In this document: piece after piece, positions 21,653 to 37,943 of the stretch
How the letters are laid out: every line of letters starts with the position of its first letter
How positions within the stretch are numbered: position 1 is the first letter of the stretch
From: Macrostomum hystrix
Taxonomy: Eukaryota; Platyhelminthes; Macrostomidae
Reading direction: 5' to 3'
DNA: 64,000 nt
Assembly (NCBI GenBank): GCA_950097015.1
Contig: CATNEN010000031.1
Location: forward strand, 2,730,001-2,794,000
Made by a program: the position numbers and the translations under genes
The notes under the pieces: model-generated
What the model saw: the letters and a program-made list of their open reading frames with translations, nothing else
Databases searched by the model: none
What the model was told of the DNA's origin: nothing

Positions 21653-24211
21653 TTTTGCCTAACTTACAGTTTGCTAGTCTAAAGGAGTTACAAAGGACAT
21701 TCTTATCTGATATTTCATAAAAAATTCTCATATTTCTTACACATATCTTCTAGCTGAATAATTTTGGTAAATTTATTATTAGTAGAGATTCAGCTTTGTT
21801 AAAGTGGGTTTTAAACCATTAGGGGCCTAAAGCAATTTTTTGTATATTCTAAATATTATTCCAGGAATAATGCCATGTAGCAAAGCAAACTTTGCTGTTG
21901 ATTGTTTATTTGATACAAACTAATAAACATCCAACTGTCTTTCAGGTTCCCAAAAATTGAAATCTAGGAAGCTTATGATATATATTTCTTTTTAGGTGTT
22001 GTATAATTGTATAATCCATTTCTCGTTTCAATTTACCTTGTTTTATCTTCAGTATTTTGGGTATAATCTGATTCTTCTGAGAAGAAGAATAAGGCCTCTA
22101 CTTATTCTACTCAAGCCTAGTTTGGGTAGGCCTACTAAATTGGCTAGTCATAGAAAAAGAAATGTAAATAAAAAACTATTTAATATTAGCTTTTAACAGA
22201 TTTAGAAAACTTTCGTTAAAGAAATTGTGCACTGAAACCCTCCATTTTTTAGATTTTTCAGCACGCATTGTCCAGGAAAGGAGTTAGGCCCTACAATAGA
22301 AAGAGCTTTTCTTTTCCAGCTTGATCGATAGGCCCTAGGTTATTGGCATTGCAACCACGCAGCAACTGTTTCTTGGAAAGATGCAGCAACGTATGTATTT
22401 CGGCAAACTCCTAGTTTGTTGCGTTAAATTATTTTTCTACTTATTTTTCTGATTTCAGCCCAACTGGTGAACCTGTATTTCAGGGACTAATTCACAATTT
22501 TAATAGTCACTATTAACTTAAACATTTACACTTAATTCTAACATCAAAAGTTTGTCTAAACGCGATATAGCAAATAAGTTTACAGTTTATGCACGATATT
22601 ATCAAGGACCATTAGAAGAAGTCAAGAAGAAAATCTGTCTTTAATAATTTTTTTCCAAGAAACGAAGTGTCCTGTTGTTCTAATACGATATTATTTAGAA
22701 CGGGTTTGCCTTGTGACGATCAGAACAACACAACAAATTTTAAAGGTAGGTGCTAAAAAGGATATTGTAAAATTTTCCTTTAAATACCATTGCCTTATAA
22801 TAAGTAAGTTTCTTTAATCCTAAACGAGGAATTTCGTGCTTTCTAAACGGAGCTAAGCTTTTCTTTTGACTTTTAATTCCGCATCCATTTTTTTCTAAGT
22901 AGGCCCATATTTCTTTTTTTAATATCCGTTTCTTAGTTGTTGTCGATTCTGAATTATTGTTGGCCGATTAAGAATCTTGTTACCTAAAGTAAAATATATA
23001 TTTAATTTTTTAAGTTTATTTTTATTTTATATTTCATGAACGAGCTATATAAATTTTATTCGGCTAAAATTGCCAGTATTGACTAATATGATATTGCTAT
23101 TGCTTAGGTCGGAGAGCACATTGTATGTGAAGTAAATAATTTTATATATTGTCTATGATATTAGTTTATGTGTCTAGTTGATAGATTTACTTTTTGACCT
23201 TCGTAAATATAATCTTAGACTTATTTAATCTAAATAAAATGAATAGCCAGTGAACTTAGGGTCATGCTCAATATGTGCATTTGGCGGGAACTAAAAAAGG
23301 GCATCTAGGCTATATGTGCGATACCTAGACACTTCGTCTTACAACTTCATTATCCAGATGACGATCTGTCCAATATCTCAGAGGATGGATGACGGAGAGA
23401 CTTCGTCAGACTTCGGAGAGATGTGTTGTATGCATTGAGTCTCCTTACAATTCAAAGGTGAGGTCAGTTGGCTCAGCTAGTCAAAATTAACAACATTGTC
23501 TCTCAAACTTTTCTGCTACTAGTATCATTTTTTCACAAGCTATTTGAGTTGCTAATTTCATTAGCTCCTTGGTGATGACTGATGTGAATGAGATTTCAAA
23601 CTAAATAAAGGCACTGTACACAGTTGTATTAAATCAATCCTCTAGAGAGTTAATTGATATCTCAGTGGATTATTTGAGCTTAAGGTTGTTTGCTTTGTGT
23701 TGTTCTCCTGAACAGATTTTACTGTTCAATGGCAATTTATGAGGATATGCTGCATATGGATTGGGCAAGGTAAGCCTTTTGTGGCTTTATCAAAATACTT
23801 AACTAGTGGCTAAAACTGCCTATTTGTTCCAGGGGACTGGAACTGGTCAAGATCTTGAATTGGATGAGCATATGTAAAATGACACACTAATTAGATTCAA
23901 GTGCATGCTTTCTGTAAGACACTTCAATTTAGATATTTCTATTTTGTAACTTTCCACAATATTTCAATTTTAGAAATGTGTGAAATTTGATTTCCATTTT
24001 TATTGAACTTAAGCATTAGCTATACCATGTTATAATACAAACTTTTTGTACTAGCTATCCATACTATCAACACTTTACTTTCATTGAAGTATCCAAGGGG
24101 TCGTTTAATAAATCTCAATGCAAGTATTCAACAAAAAATTTACTAAAGAATTGTATAAGATTTAATGGAAAATGTGTTGATTTTCCTTAATATTTAAGCC
24201 TTTATGTCGCA
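21653..24211. other. AT-rich intergenic DNA, no gene seen
   Basis: Strongly AT-rich, with no reading frame or splice context of note. A fragment related to the hairpin element at 7384-7774 lies near 22650. Confidence 0.5.
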
Positions 24212-24510
24212 CTTGCATAGCATACATGCGCAACACCCGGCCGACCCGGCCGAACCGGCCGGGTTAAACGAGGGCCAAGCAAGGTAAGTCGCAAAAACCA
24301 ATCGACCAAGCACAAAAAAATCAAAGGGGGGACCAAGGGACAAAAAAGGAAGGCGTGAAGAAAAGGAAAAAAGGGAGAGAAAAAGAGAGCAAATGAGAGC
24401 AAACTAAGTCGTAAATAGAGCAATGAAACGAACTAAGTCGCAAATGAGAGTAAAAACTAAGTTGCAAGGCTGGCTAAGATTTGGGAGGTTGCGCATGTAT
24501 GTTGCATAGC
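24212..24510. mobile_element. Possible small MITE with imperfect inverted ends
   Basis: TTGCATAGCATACATGCGCA near 24214 is inversely related to GTTGCGCATGTATGTTGCAT near 24490. The interior holds a GC-rich near-palindrome (CCGGCCGACCCGGCCGAACC at about 24240) and purine-rich sequence with repeated AAGTCGCAAA. There is no coding capacity and the target duplication is unclear. Confidence 0.4.
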
Positions 24511-24692
24511 ACTAAGTAGATAGTCAATAAAACGGCATGCAGGAAAATTATTTTTTTGTCTTGACAAAGTTTGAAGATTAGACGAGTGAAATGCTGCAAT
24601 CACTGAGCTACAGTCTCTTTAAATACTCATCCATAAAGGAAATTGCAATAAAATTATTGCAGCTCAATTGGGACATCGATTGCGCTGGTTAG

Positions 24693-28669
<3,977 letters not shown>

Positions 28670-29955
28670 AGTCCAGACGTCTGTTGAATCTGCTCGTGCG
28701 ACAGCTTTCTAACTCACTCGGGCGCCCTTCTTATTCACGACTATTAATCACCCTTCAGCGTCTGTCCTGCTTGTTGATTTGGATAGGGGTGGGCGGCAAA
28801 AACGCATAGCTGACAAAGTTTCGATTCGGAAATAGCTGTTTTGATTAAGTTTCAAATTTGCATGCAACCCTCCAAGCGTAAGATTTGGCTACTGTGATAG
28901 TTTGTCTCGCGCACACACCCTTAATAGATACCATAGAACCAAATCAGCGCAATGGTAAATCGGCCCATATTTTACAAGTAATATTATGAGGCCCGCTTGT
29001 TTGTGTGCGTCTGTGTTCAGTGTTTCTTTCTTGTGTACAGTAGATTCGCTTTCCTGTCAGACGCTAGTGTGGTCAGAAATATAACAAGACCCATTATTTT
29101 TTTAAGGTAGTAGAATAGGCCTTCGCAGCATGCTACTTATCTAGTAGTGTTGGCTGTATAAACGTTTCTTATTTGTCTGTTTGTATGCACCACTAGTTTG
29201 TCACTTTGGCTCTATTAATGTGCGCTCGTTAAAATAGTGCAGAACAATAATCAGAGTCTGTGTTTTAGTGGCACTGTTTCTTTGCAGCCTTCTTTTTGTT
29301 TCCATTCCGTAGGAGTTGACCGTTTTTTTAAGTCCTGTTTTCTGTTTCTGTGAAGTTCATTTTCTTGTCCTGTACTCATCATTATCAATATGTCTGCTTG
29401 AAGTATAGGCAATCATTATCCGCGTTAGTTCTAGCTTGGTCTCGGATAAGGATTTCTATACTGTTTATAAAAATTTTATGGGGATTTTCAGGGGAACAGT
29501 TCTGGTTGCTGAATTACTATCAGTAGTACTTGCCGTTCCTGATTTTTTTCTCTTCTTCTTGTGGTCTATTAGTAATATATTTAGCTTGTTAGCCTAGGGC
29601 CTTGTAGAACAGCTTTCAGTGGTTCTAGATTAGCATCAACAAGTTATCTTTTATTGATGTGGCACTTGTACATTTCTTTGTTTAATAAATATATATTTAT
29701 CACCTGCTAACTGGGTTTCTCGCGTCACTGGCACCTGTACTGTATTCCTCCCTATTACATAACTGTGTTTAGTAATTCAAGATTATTGTTTATTTTAATG
29801 AATATGATATACTTTGTCTGGCTAAAACTTTTTGTGAGAACCACTCATTATTTGTTTAATGAGGCCCTATCTACCGCAGCTCTCCCATCACTACCTCTGT
29901 AGCCGGGATTGGCAGCCTGTGGGCTAGATACGGCCCTACTGGCCCCTTTCCAACT
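28670..29955. other. 3' UTR of GOLPH3 and following spacer
   Basis: No further coding sequence. The first clear AATAAA downstream of the stop is at 29684-29689, implying a 3' UTR of about 1 kb if used. Confidence 0.5.
29684..29689 (+). terminator. Polyadenylation signal AATAAA, candidate for GOLPH3
   Basis: AATAAA in an AT-rich context about 1.0 kb after the GOLPH3 stop; no closer canonical hexamer was noticed. Confidence 0.45.
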
Positions 29956-29959
29956 CCTA

Positions 29960-30715
29960 CGTGTACTTTCCCCTGTGTCATCTCCCCCGTCTCATCTCTC
30001 CCTGTCTCATCTCTCCCTGTCCCATCTGTCCCCTGTCTCATCTCTATCTCTACCCTGTCCCATCTGTCCCCTGTCTCATCTGTCCCCTGTCTCATCTGTC
30101 CCATCTGTCCCCTGTCTCATCTCTTCCCTGTCTCATCTGCCCCCTGTCTTATCTCTTCCCAGTCTCATCTCTCCCCTGTCCCATCTGTCCCCTGTCTCAT
30201 CTCTCCCTGTCCCATCTGTCCCCTGTCTCATCTCTTCCCTGTCTCATCTGCCCCCTGTCTTATCTCTTCCCAGTCTCATCTCTCCCCTGTCCCATCTGTC
30301 CCCTGTCTCATCTCTCCCTGTCCCATCTGTCCCCTGTCTCATCTCTCCCCTGTCCCATCTGTCCCCTGTCTTATCTCTCCCCTGTCTCATCTCTCCCTGT
30401 CTCATCTGTCCCCTGTCTCATCTGTCCCCTGTCTCATCTGTTCCCTGTCTCATCTCTCCCTGTCTCATCTGTCTCATCTGTCCCATCTGTCCCCTGTCTC
30501 AGCTCTCCCCTGTCTCATCTCTCCCTGTCTCATCTGTCCCCTGTCTCATCTGTCCCCTGTCTCATCTGTCCCCTGTCTCATCTGTCCCCTGTCTCATCTG
30601 TCCCCTGTCTCATCTGTCCCCTGTCTCATCTCTCCCCTGTCCCATCTGTCCCCTGTCTTATCTCTCCCCTGTCTCATCTCTCCCCTGTCTCATCTCGCCC
30701 CTGTCTTATTTCTCC
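29960..30715. repeat. Pyrimidine-rich minisatellite, about 14-15-bp unit CCCTGTCTCATCTGT
   Basis: A strand-biased polypyrimidine array between GOLPH3 and the CNBD2-like gene. Longer blocks recur (e.g. TCTTCCCAGTCTCATCTCTC at about 30150 and 30265). Long plus-strand frames of over 300 codons through it are artefacts. Confidence 0.94.
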
Positions 30716-31484
30716 TGTTTCATTGTTATCCTGTCTTATCACATCTTTATTATCACTCCTCTATCCCATCTTAACTTCCTTTTCTCCCGTCTTATCTTCC
30801 CATATTTTCCACCATGTCTCACCTCAGCCTTCTTTTCCCCTTGTCTCATCCACCGCATCTTATCCTATCTGCTATCATCTTATGAATCCTTTTATTGAAT
30901 CCCACAGCCATTCCTCTACTCAAAATTGCTCCCCCAGCAACTAAGGTCCCGCTCCCCACAATCAGCTAGCACTCTCGACAGATCTGTGAACCAGTTTTTT
31001 GTTATTTTTTTCTCAGAGTGACGCGCTGCTATAAAATAATGTGACAAAGCTGTACACGTTATTATATCCTCGCTCTCTGCTTGTGCGTCAGTGTACAACT
31101 GTTTCTTTTGTGGGTTATCTCTTTCGTCTGCAGAATAGATTTGGGATTTCACATTGTGGCCACTTGTCGTAAATAAGTTGTTTGCGTGTGCCAGCTAATT
31201 CATTGAAGTGTTTAACTATTTATTTTTTTGCTTTGAATTTTGAGTAAGACAAAACAGCCCTTACCGTTTTCTTTTTTATTTACCCATCTTTGTGCACAAT
31301 GCGATATGAATTTCTCGATAATAAATAAAAATCTTATATCTTTCTGAGCATTAACGTGTGCCGCTTTATCATTTTAGACACTAACCTGTTAGGGTGGCTT
31401 TGGTTTTTTATCTTGCTTCTTTTCAGCTGCTCTGTTTATACCGAGTGCAGTAGTGTTTATTTTTAGCACTTTCAGTCCTGCCTC

Positions 31485-32345
31485 ACTGCATTCTGAGCAC
31501 ACTGAATACCGTTTAACCTCTTTCTGGTCAAACTCTAATCGCATTCTGAGCACACTGAATACCGTTTAACCTCATTCTGGTCAAACTCTAATCGCATTCT
31601 GAGCACACTGAATACCGTTTAACCTCATTCTGGTCAAACTCTAATCGCATTCTGAGCAGACTGAATACCGTTTAACCTCATTCTGGTCAAACTCTAATCG
31701 CATTCTGAGCACACTGAATACCGTTTAACCTCATTCTGGTCAAACTCTAATCGCATTCTGAGCACACTGAATACCGTTTAACCTCATTCTGGTCAAACTC
31801 TAATCGCATTCTGAGCAGACTGAATACCGTTTAACCTCATTCTGGTCAAACTCTAATCGCATTCTGAGCACACTGAATACCGTTTAACCTCATTCTGGTC
31901 AAACTCTAATCGCATTCTGAGCACACTGAATACCGTTTAACCTCATTCTGGTCAAACTCTAATCGCATTCTGAGCAGACTGAATACCGTTTAACCTCATT
32001 CTGGTCAAACTCTAATCGCATTCTGAGCACACTGAATACCGTTTAACCTCATTCTGGTCAAACTCTAATCGCATTCTGAGCACACTGAATACCGTTTAAC
32101 CTCATTCTGGTCAAACTCTAATCGCATTCTGAGCAGACTGAATACCGTTTAACCTCATTCTGGTCAAACTCTAATCGCATTCTGAGCACACTGAATACCG
32201 TTTAACCTCATTCTGGTCAAACTCTAATCGCATTCTGAGCACACTGAATACCGTTTAACCTCATTCTGGTCAAACCCTAATCGCATTCTGAGCAGACTGA
32301 ATACCGTTTAACCTCATTCTGGTCAAACTCTAATCGCATTCTGAG
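31485..32345. repeat. 53-bp minisatellite, about 16 copies, with a three-unit higher-order repeat
   Basis: Unit contains GCATTCTGAGCACACTGAAT and ACCTCATTCTGGTCAAACTC. GCAGAC replaces GCACAC in every third unit (about 31656, 31815, 31975, 32133, 32290), giving a 159-bp higher-order period. Confidence 0.96.
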
Positions 32346-32765
32346 CAGACTCGGCTATTTTAATCACATTCTGAGCATACTTGGCTACTTTAAAAACATT
32401 GTGAGCACACTTGGCTACTTTAAAAACATTGTGAGCACACTCAGCTACTTCAATCATAATCTGAGCATACTCGGCTACTTTAAAAACATACTGAGCACAC
32501 TTGGCTACTTTAAAAACATTGTGAGCACACTCAGCTACTTCAATCATAATCTGAGCATACTCGGCTACTTTAAAAACATACTGAGCACGCTTGGCTACTT
32601 TAAAAACATACTGAGCACACTTGGCTACTTTAAAAACATACTGAGCACACTTGGCTACTTTAAAAACATTGTGAGCACACTCAGCTACTTCAATCATAAT
32701 CTGAGCATACTCGGCTACTTTGAAAACATACTGAGCACACTTGGCTACTTTAACCACATTCTGAA
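32345..32765. repeat. 30-bp minisatellite, about 14 copies
   Basis: Unit contains CTGAGCACACTTGGCTACTT and TAAAAACAT. It abuts the 53-bp array and shares its CATTCTGAGCACACT segment. Frames on both strands stay open because the unit is a multiple of three. Confidence 0.95.
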
Positions 32766-32769
32766 ACTC

Positions 32770-34451
32770 CTTGACACATTTAATTTGGTCCTACATTAAT
32801 CACGTAAGCGCTGGTGCGATGCCCGTGAGTCTTGAGCAGTTTCTTGAACACCCCACCCCCTAGCATCAGTAACCGTCTGGTCAGGAAGTAGCCAAGAGAC
32901 TGGGATCTGTAAATATCCCAGCACGGGTGCGCCTACACTGGGAACAATTGCTTCTCCCACTTCCGGCTGGCAACTTCTCCTTCCCAGTCTCCCATTCCCT
33001 GAGATTGGAGACCATGGTTCTGAAAGCTGCCTTACAGCAACCCAACCCAATACGGCAGCGATCAAACTTGGTGCATTAAAAGCCTGGCTCCCGATCCTGA
33101 ATGAAACTGGTTGAGCTGGCCAGTGCGAAAGTTTACTGTACATCTGTGCACTTTTCCTAATCTTTTTGAATTCTCGAGACCCGGTGCTGTGCGAACTTAC
33201 GTCGGCTCTGAAACAGCCTGTTCGCAGCTCCTCTGCGATCAGGTTCAGGTGCGTGAATGTGTGACCAAAGCATGTACTTTTGTATTCATGTTGTCAGTAA
33301 TTCAGGCCCACTGGATAAGCTCGCGACTTCCCTGAACACGCACCTTTTAATCTTAGATAGATATAGCTAGCCTAAATTTAGGTGAATCTTAAAGTTGCCG
33401 TTTAATAATCACATTTTCAGTGTATTGAAAATCTGCCAATACTACTCATAGTAGAGTAAAATGAGAAATTGTAAATGAAAATTTGCACTAGTAAAATCGA
33501 TCGATAATTGTCAATCGTAACTGTAAAAAGAAAAGGTTCAAATAATTGTTTCTGCTTGTCCCGATACGACAGTTAAAGTTATCAATCTTAGTTTCACAAC
33601 ATTATTATTCATTTTTTTATCAAAGCACCTCTTATAAAGCTTCTACTACCTTTACTACTACCTACCTAAAATTGCGTGTGTATGAAAGTGTTGGTGAAAG
33701 TCAGATTTACTTTTCTACAAACTCTTCTTACTGTACAAGCATGATTGTAAAAGTAAAAAAACTAAATTTAAAAATTACATAGGACGCATTTGCACATGCG
33801 CGCAATCACCATTTTTAGCTGCTTTATCGGCCCTCTGAAGCAGCGGCAGAAAGTGGAATCTCCCGCGTGGAGTACCACTAGAAGGGCCTGTAGAAGAGGG
33901 CCGTTCTTTGAATTCAGTGAATTTCTGCCACCGGAAATGGAGGTCGCGAGCGGAAGCGACGAGTTCTCGGTGAGCATTCTTTTCATTTCCTGTCAGGGCA
34001 GAAGATCATCTCATGTTACAATAGTAATCAAAGCAATTGCATCAATGCTCACATTATTATTGAATCCATTAAACAATTTACGATATGACTTATTGTGTGG
34101 CACGTCGCACAATAATGCTTTCTGAGTTCTGTGCTCACCCGTTGCCATAGCAACTAACGCTGGCGTGCAATAGAGCTGCCCTAGCCAGCCCTATTTGTCC
34201 GGATCAAATTTTTGTCACAGCTCCCTCGAGCCATGCTCGCCTGAGACTGCTCAGTCAACACGCGCGTTTGCCGGCAGAGTAAACGTTAATTTTTCCTCTA
34301 GAAAGCTTCCCTGTTTAGCCGTGAGCAGTCTATTATTTTTATCCCAGCGCCGAAAGTTGCTCACTGGATAGGCCGAAGTCAGGTGCAGTGTAGGGAGCGG
34401 CAGATATAAATAGGGTCAGTTCTTCCCAGACTCCCTTCTCCTTTCCCTCCC
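32770..34451. other. Spacer before the CNBD2-like gene
   Basis: 32800-33150 is unlike its surroundings (GC-richer, with a 115-codon minus-strand frame at 32796-33143) and may be a transposon fragment; I recognise no domain. 33920-33973 is GC-rich with ATGGAGGTCGCGAGCGGAAG followed by a good donor GTGAGC and might be a first exon or promoter region. It does not splice in frame to the ATG at 34452 through the acceptor nearest that ATG. Confidence 0.35.
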
Positions 34452-37400
34452 ATGAGCGGACTCAGACCACTGAGCTTCCTGCGCGAGATTCTCCAGTTGT
34501 CTGAGCACCATCAGGAAGCAACAGACGGCATGCCGCGACAGTACAGGCCAAATTGGAAGGCCGCCTCGTCCAGCGTGTTGATTCGCAGCCGGACCAGTGT
34601 CGGAACTGACGGCCCTCAAAACTGTCTCTTCCAGCCGCTGGAGTTGCTCCGCAGGAAGGCGCGCATCGTCCGCCTGCTGTGCCGGGTGAGCCTGGCATTC
34701 AGCCTGGTGGCGCGCGAGGCCGGCGTCTGCTCGCAGCAGCAGCGGCGGGAGGATCAGCCGACAGTGGCACGATTCTACTCGGAGCGTGACGGAGCCGAGC
34801 TGGAGTTCGACCCCGGCGATTACAGGTTCAGCTCGGACGAGGAGCACCGCTGGCCGGTGTCGGCTAGGGGCGCCGTGCTCAAACTGCCCCGCTACAGGCA
34901 ACCAAGCGAATCCGACAGAATTCTGGAACTAATGCGGCAGCTCAAATTCTGCCGCAGACTGCCGGCCACGGTGCAGAGGCGAATGGCTGAGCAGGCTTAC
35001 TACATGCGGTGAGGCTTGCTCAGGATGGGATTCAGAGCTCCCTCAAGTTTGTTGAGTAGAGTCTGAGTAGAGTTTGAGTAGAGTCTGAGTAGAGTTTGAG
35101 TACAGTCTGAGTAGAGTTTGAGTATATTCTGCGTAGAGTTTGAGTACAGTCTGCGTAGAGTTTGAGTACAGTCTTAGTAGAGTTTTAGTACAGTCTGAGC
35201 ATAGTCTGAGGATAGTTTGAGTAGAGTTTGAGTAGATTTTTAGTACAGTCTGAGTATAGTTTGAGTACGGTCTGCGCAGAGTTTGAGTTTAGTTTGAGTA
35301 CAGTCTAAGTAGGATAGAGTATTGTACTAGAATTTCGTGCAACCAAATAAATCCTGTTCCTTTAGACTGGAGCGCGGCCGTGACGTACTCCGTGCGGGAC
35401 ACCCAGGCTACTCATTCTACGTGATCTTCTCTGGCCAGGTGCGAGTGTCGCCGGCTCCGGAGGCGCCAGACGCCGAGCCGGTGCTGCTGCGAAAAGGCGA
35501 CGCGTTCGGCGAGCGGACGTTGCTGTTTGGAACGCCGAGAGATGCCACTGTGACAACCGAGAGGCTGACAGAGTTCCTAATTATCTACGACGACTGCTTC
35601 TTCGATTCTGGCCTGGCTGACTGCCTCAGTGAGCAGTATCGCAGAGTTGAGCGGTTTCTCAGGTGGGGATAATTCTTTATCTACTTCGTAGATCCTTATC
35701 TCCTCATGTCCTGATGAAAATAGAATAATAATAATTGCAGGAGGGCTGCGGCAATGGCACATCATTTGGTGACACTAGACCCGCAGCCAGCGAGGAGGCA
35801 ATTTTTCCCATTTCGCTGACTCCTGAGCACAAACTCACACAGGTGTGTACATCTGCCTTGACTTTCTCATCGTCAGGCAGTGTACACTTTCTCTGTGCCT
35901 TGGAGGTTGGCCCTTAAGTGCGTAAATTGCACGACAAGCCCCTAAACCTTCTCTCCGCGGCTGCGCCAAAAGTTAATTTGGCCTCGCCACGGAATCGAGC
36001 TCAGGGACCATGATGCGAAAGGCAAACGCGTTAGACCGTTCTGCCTCACCCTCCTCGTGTCCCCAGTCAGCTGATACTTATCTCCTGGTGTCCTCAGTCA
36101 GCTGATCCTTATCTCCTGGTGTCCTCAGTCAGCTGATCCTTATCTCCTGGTGTCCTCAGTCAGCTGATCCTTATCTCCTGGTGTCCTCAGTCAGCTGATC
36201 CTTATCTCCTCGTGTCCTCAATCAGCTGATCCTTATCCTCAGTCAGCTGATCCTTATCCTCAGTCAGCTGATCCTTATCCTCAGTCAGCTGATCCTTATC
36301 CTCAGTCAGCTGATCCTTATCCTCAGTCAGCTGATTTCTCCGTTTCCTCATGGCCCGCAGGAGCCTGGCCATATTCTCCGGTCTATCCACTGGAGTTCTG
36401 GCCGGACTGTCCAGACGCTGCGCCCTGCTTGAATACCTTGACGGCTCCGTGATTGTCGGCAACTCGCGTCGCACTCAGCTAGTCTGGTTTGTAATCTCCG
36501 GCTCCGCTGACATACTCGGCCAAGTGGCTCGAACTGACCGAGCTGCATCGGCATCTGCCACCGCCGGAGTTGTCGACAAGCAAGCCCAGGGTCTCCTGCA
36601 GAACTGGCTGGCTGAAGTCGACGCTCGCCTGCCTTCCTCAGGGACGGTGGCGACTGCGGCTGCGGCTAAATTGAACCTGTCAGGCCGTCATCGGTCGCCC
36701 TTCCAGCTGCCCGGAGCTGCCAAAAGCGTCGATGTTGGCCAAGATGGCTGCTACCTGGTGAAGGTCGGTCACCTGACACCCGGGAAGTCTTTTGTAAGTT
36801 TTTCTTCCAGTGTTTTTTTTGCAGCTCACGCGTAATCAACAAACATACTAATATAGAACCTGACGAATCTAGAACCTGACGAATCTAGAACCTGACGAAT
36901 CTAGAATCTGACGAATCTAGAATCTGATTAATCTAGAACCTGACGAATCTAGAATCTGACGAATCTAGAATCTGACGAATCTAGAACCTGACGAATCTAG
37001 AATCTGACGAATCTAGAATCTGACGAATCTAGAATCTGACGAAACAAGAATCTGACGAATCTAGAATCTGATTCGTCAGATTCATCTGATTCATCTGATT
37101 CTAGATTAATCTAAAATCTGATTAATCTAGAACCTGACGAATCTAGAATCAGACGAATCTAGAATCTGACGAATCTAAAATCTGATTAATCTAGAACCTG
37201 ACGAATCTAGAATCAGACGAATCTAGAATCTGACGAATCTAGAATCTGACGAATCTAGAATCTGACGAATCTAGAATCTGACGAATCTAGAATCAGACGA
37301 ATCTAGAATCTGACGAATCTAGAATCTGACGAATCTAGAATCTGACGAATCTAGAATCTGACGAATCTAGAATCTAGGACCACGAACGAAACCAAAGCCT

Positions 37401-37827
37401 TCTTTCTCGTTTCTTCCCCCAGGGCTTGTCCTCCATCTTTGATCCCCAATCGCGCGCCCTCTCGCTGGTCAGCCGCGGTTGCGAGATCGTAGCCCTGTCC
37501 AGCCAGGCCCTGCTTTCGGCGGCCAGTCCAGGCCAGCTCGAGTCGGCGCACCTGCTGTACGAGAGTCTGCCCTCCGACAGGCGGATGCGGCGCCGCTGCG
37601 AGCTGCAGTGCGACTGGATGCTGTACAGGCGGCGCGAGGTGCGGGCCACCGTCAACCGGCTGCGCGTCATGTCCGACCGATTCGACAAGACCCACCTGCC
37701 GACGCAGCCGCCGGCCAACTTTGGGCCAAGGGCGCGGAAGCCGCATCGACAGCAACAGCAGCAGCAGCAGCAGCAACGGATCTGCCGGTCCCACTCCGCC
37801 AAACCTAGTCTAACCCCAAACGGATAA
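34452..37827 (+). CDS. Cyclic nucleotide-binding domain protein (CNBD2-like), four exons, 563 residues
   Basis: Exons 34452-35008, 35366-35662, 36361-36793, 37423-37827; phases 2, 2, 0; total 1692 nt. Residues about 75-95 (RRKARIVRLLCRVSLAFSLV) form a basic helix, as found before the CNB domain in this family. The first CNB domain occupies exon 2: GYSFYVIFSGQVRV strands, then the phosphate-binding cassette FGERTLLFGTPRDATV at about residues 233-248, with the Glu and the phosphate-contacting Arg both present, so cyclic nucleotide binding is plausible. Exons 3-4 look like a second, degenerate CNB unit (LVWFVISGSADIL; VGHLTPGKSFGLSS) lacking a clear cassette. The tail has a CAG-encoded polyglutamine run. 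Human CNBD2 is of similar length and is needed in spermatogenesis; equivalence is inferred from architecture. Every intron contains a private tandem array. Confidence 0.8.
35050..35310. repeat. Short-period array (11/22 bp) GAGTAGAGTTTGAGTACAGT in CNBD2-like intron 1
   Basis: Degenerate tandem repeat of AGTCTGAGTAG / AGTTTGAGTAG, starting about 40 bases after the donor. Confidence 0.9.
35725..36046 (-). mobile_element. tRNA-derived SINE, family A, copy 3, in CNBD2-like intron 2
   Basis: The minus-strand head near 36046 carries A-box-like AGGCAGAACGG and B-box-like GAGCTCGATTCC; the left tail is ATTATTATTATT. It lacks a segment of roughly 40 bases present in copies 1 and 2 (after GAGCACAAACTCACAC). 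Confidence 0.8.
36055..36345. repeat. Composite array TCAGTCAGCTGATCCTTATC (29- then 18-bp spacing)
   Basis: Between the SINE and exon 3 in CNBD2-like intron 2. The left part uses a 29-bp unit that includes TCCTGGTGTCC; the right part lost it to give an 18-bp unit. Confidence 0.93.
36855..37375. repeat. 16-bp array GAATCTAGAATCTGAC in CNBD2-like intron 3, with an inverted block
   Basis: About 32 units. Near 37070-37115 the array runs through GATTCGTCAGATTCATCTGA, the reverse complement of the unit, so part of the array is inverted. It ends about 45 bases before the acceptor. Confidence 0.93.
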
Positions 37828-37926
37828 AGGTCAAGAGCTCGAATCTTCGCGTAACTAACGTTCTATTACCATTGTTTCTCCAACATTTAATTTATAATGG
37901 ACAGATCATTCTGTAACTTTGATTGT

Positions 37927-37943
37927 AATAAATGACGAATAAA
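37927..37943 (+). terminator. Two AATAAA polyadenylation signals for the CNBD2-like gene
   Basis: AATAAA at 37927-37932 and 37938-37943, about 100 bases after the stop codon at 37825-37827. Confidence 0.65.

Noticed and set aside
29909-30944. Two overlapping plus-strand frames of over 320 codons rich in Leu, Pro and Ser
   Set aside because: They are translations of a pyrimidine-rich minisatellite in two frames, with no domain or splice context.
32323-32799. Frames on both strands through repeats (KVAKCAQYVF and STLGYFKNI types)
   Set aside because: A 30-bp unit keeps any stop-free frame open; both strands look equally open.
32796-33143. Minus-strand frame of 115 codons
   Set aside because: Composition is unlike the spacer, but no domain, splice site or homologue can be named; possibly transposon debris.
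33920-33973. First coding exon of the CNBD2-like gene
   Set aside because: It has an ATG and a good donor, but splicing in phase 0 to the AG just before 34452 gives a stop, and no other acceptor is convincing. Possibly a separate or non-coding exon.
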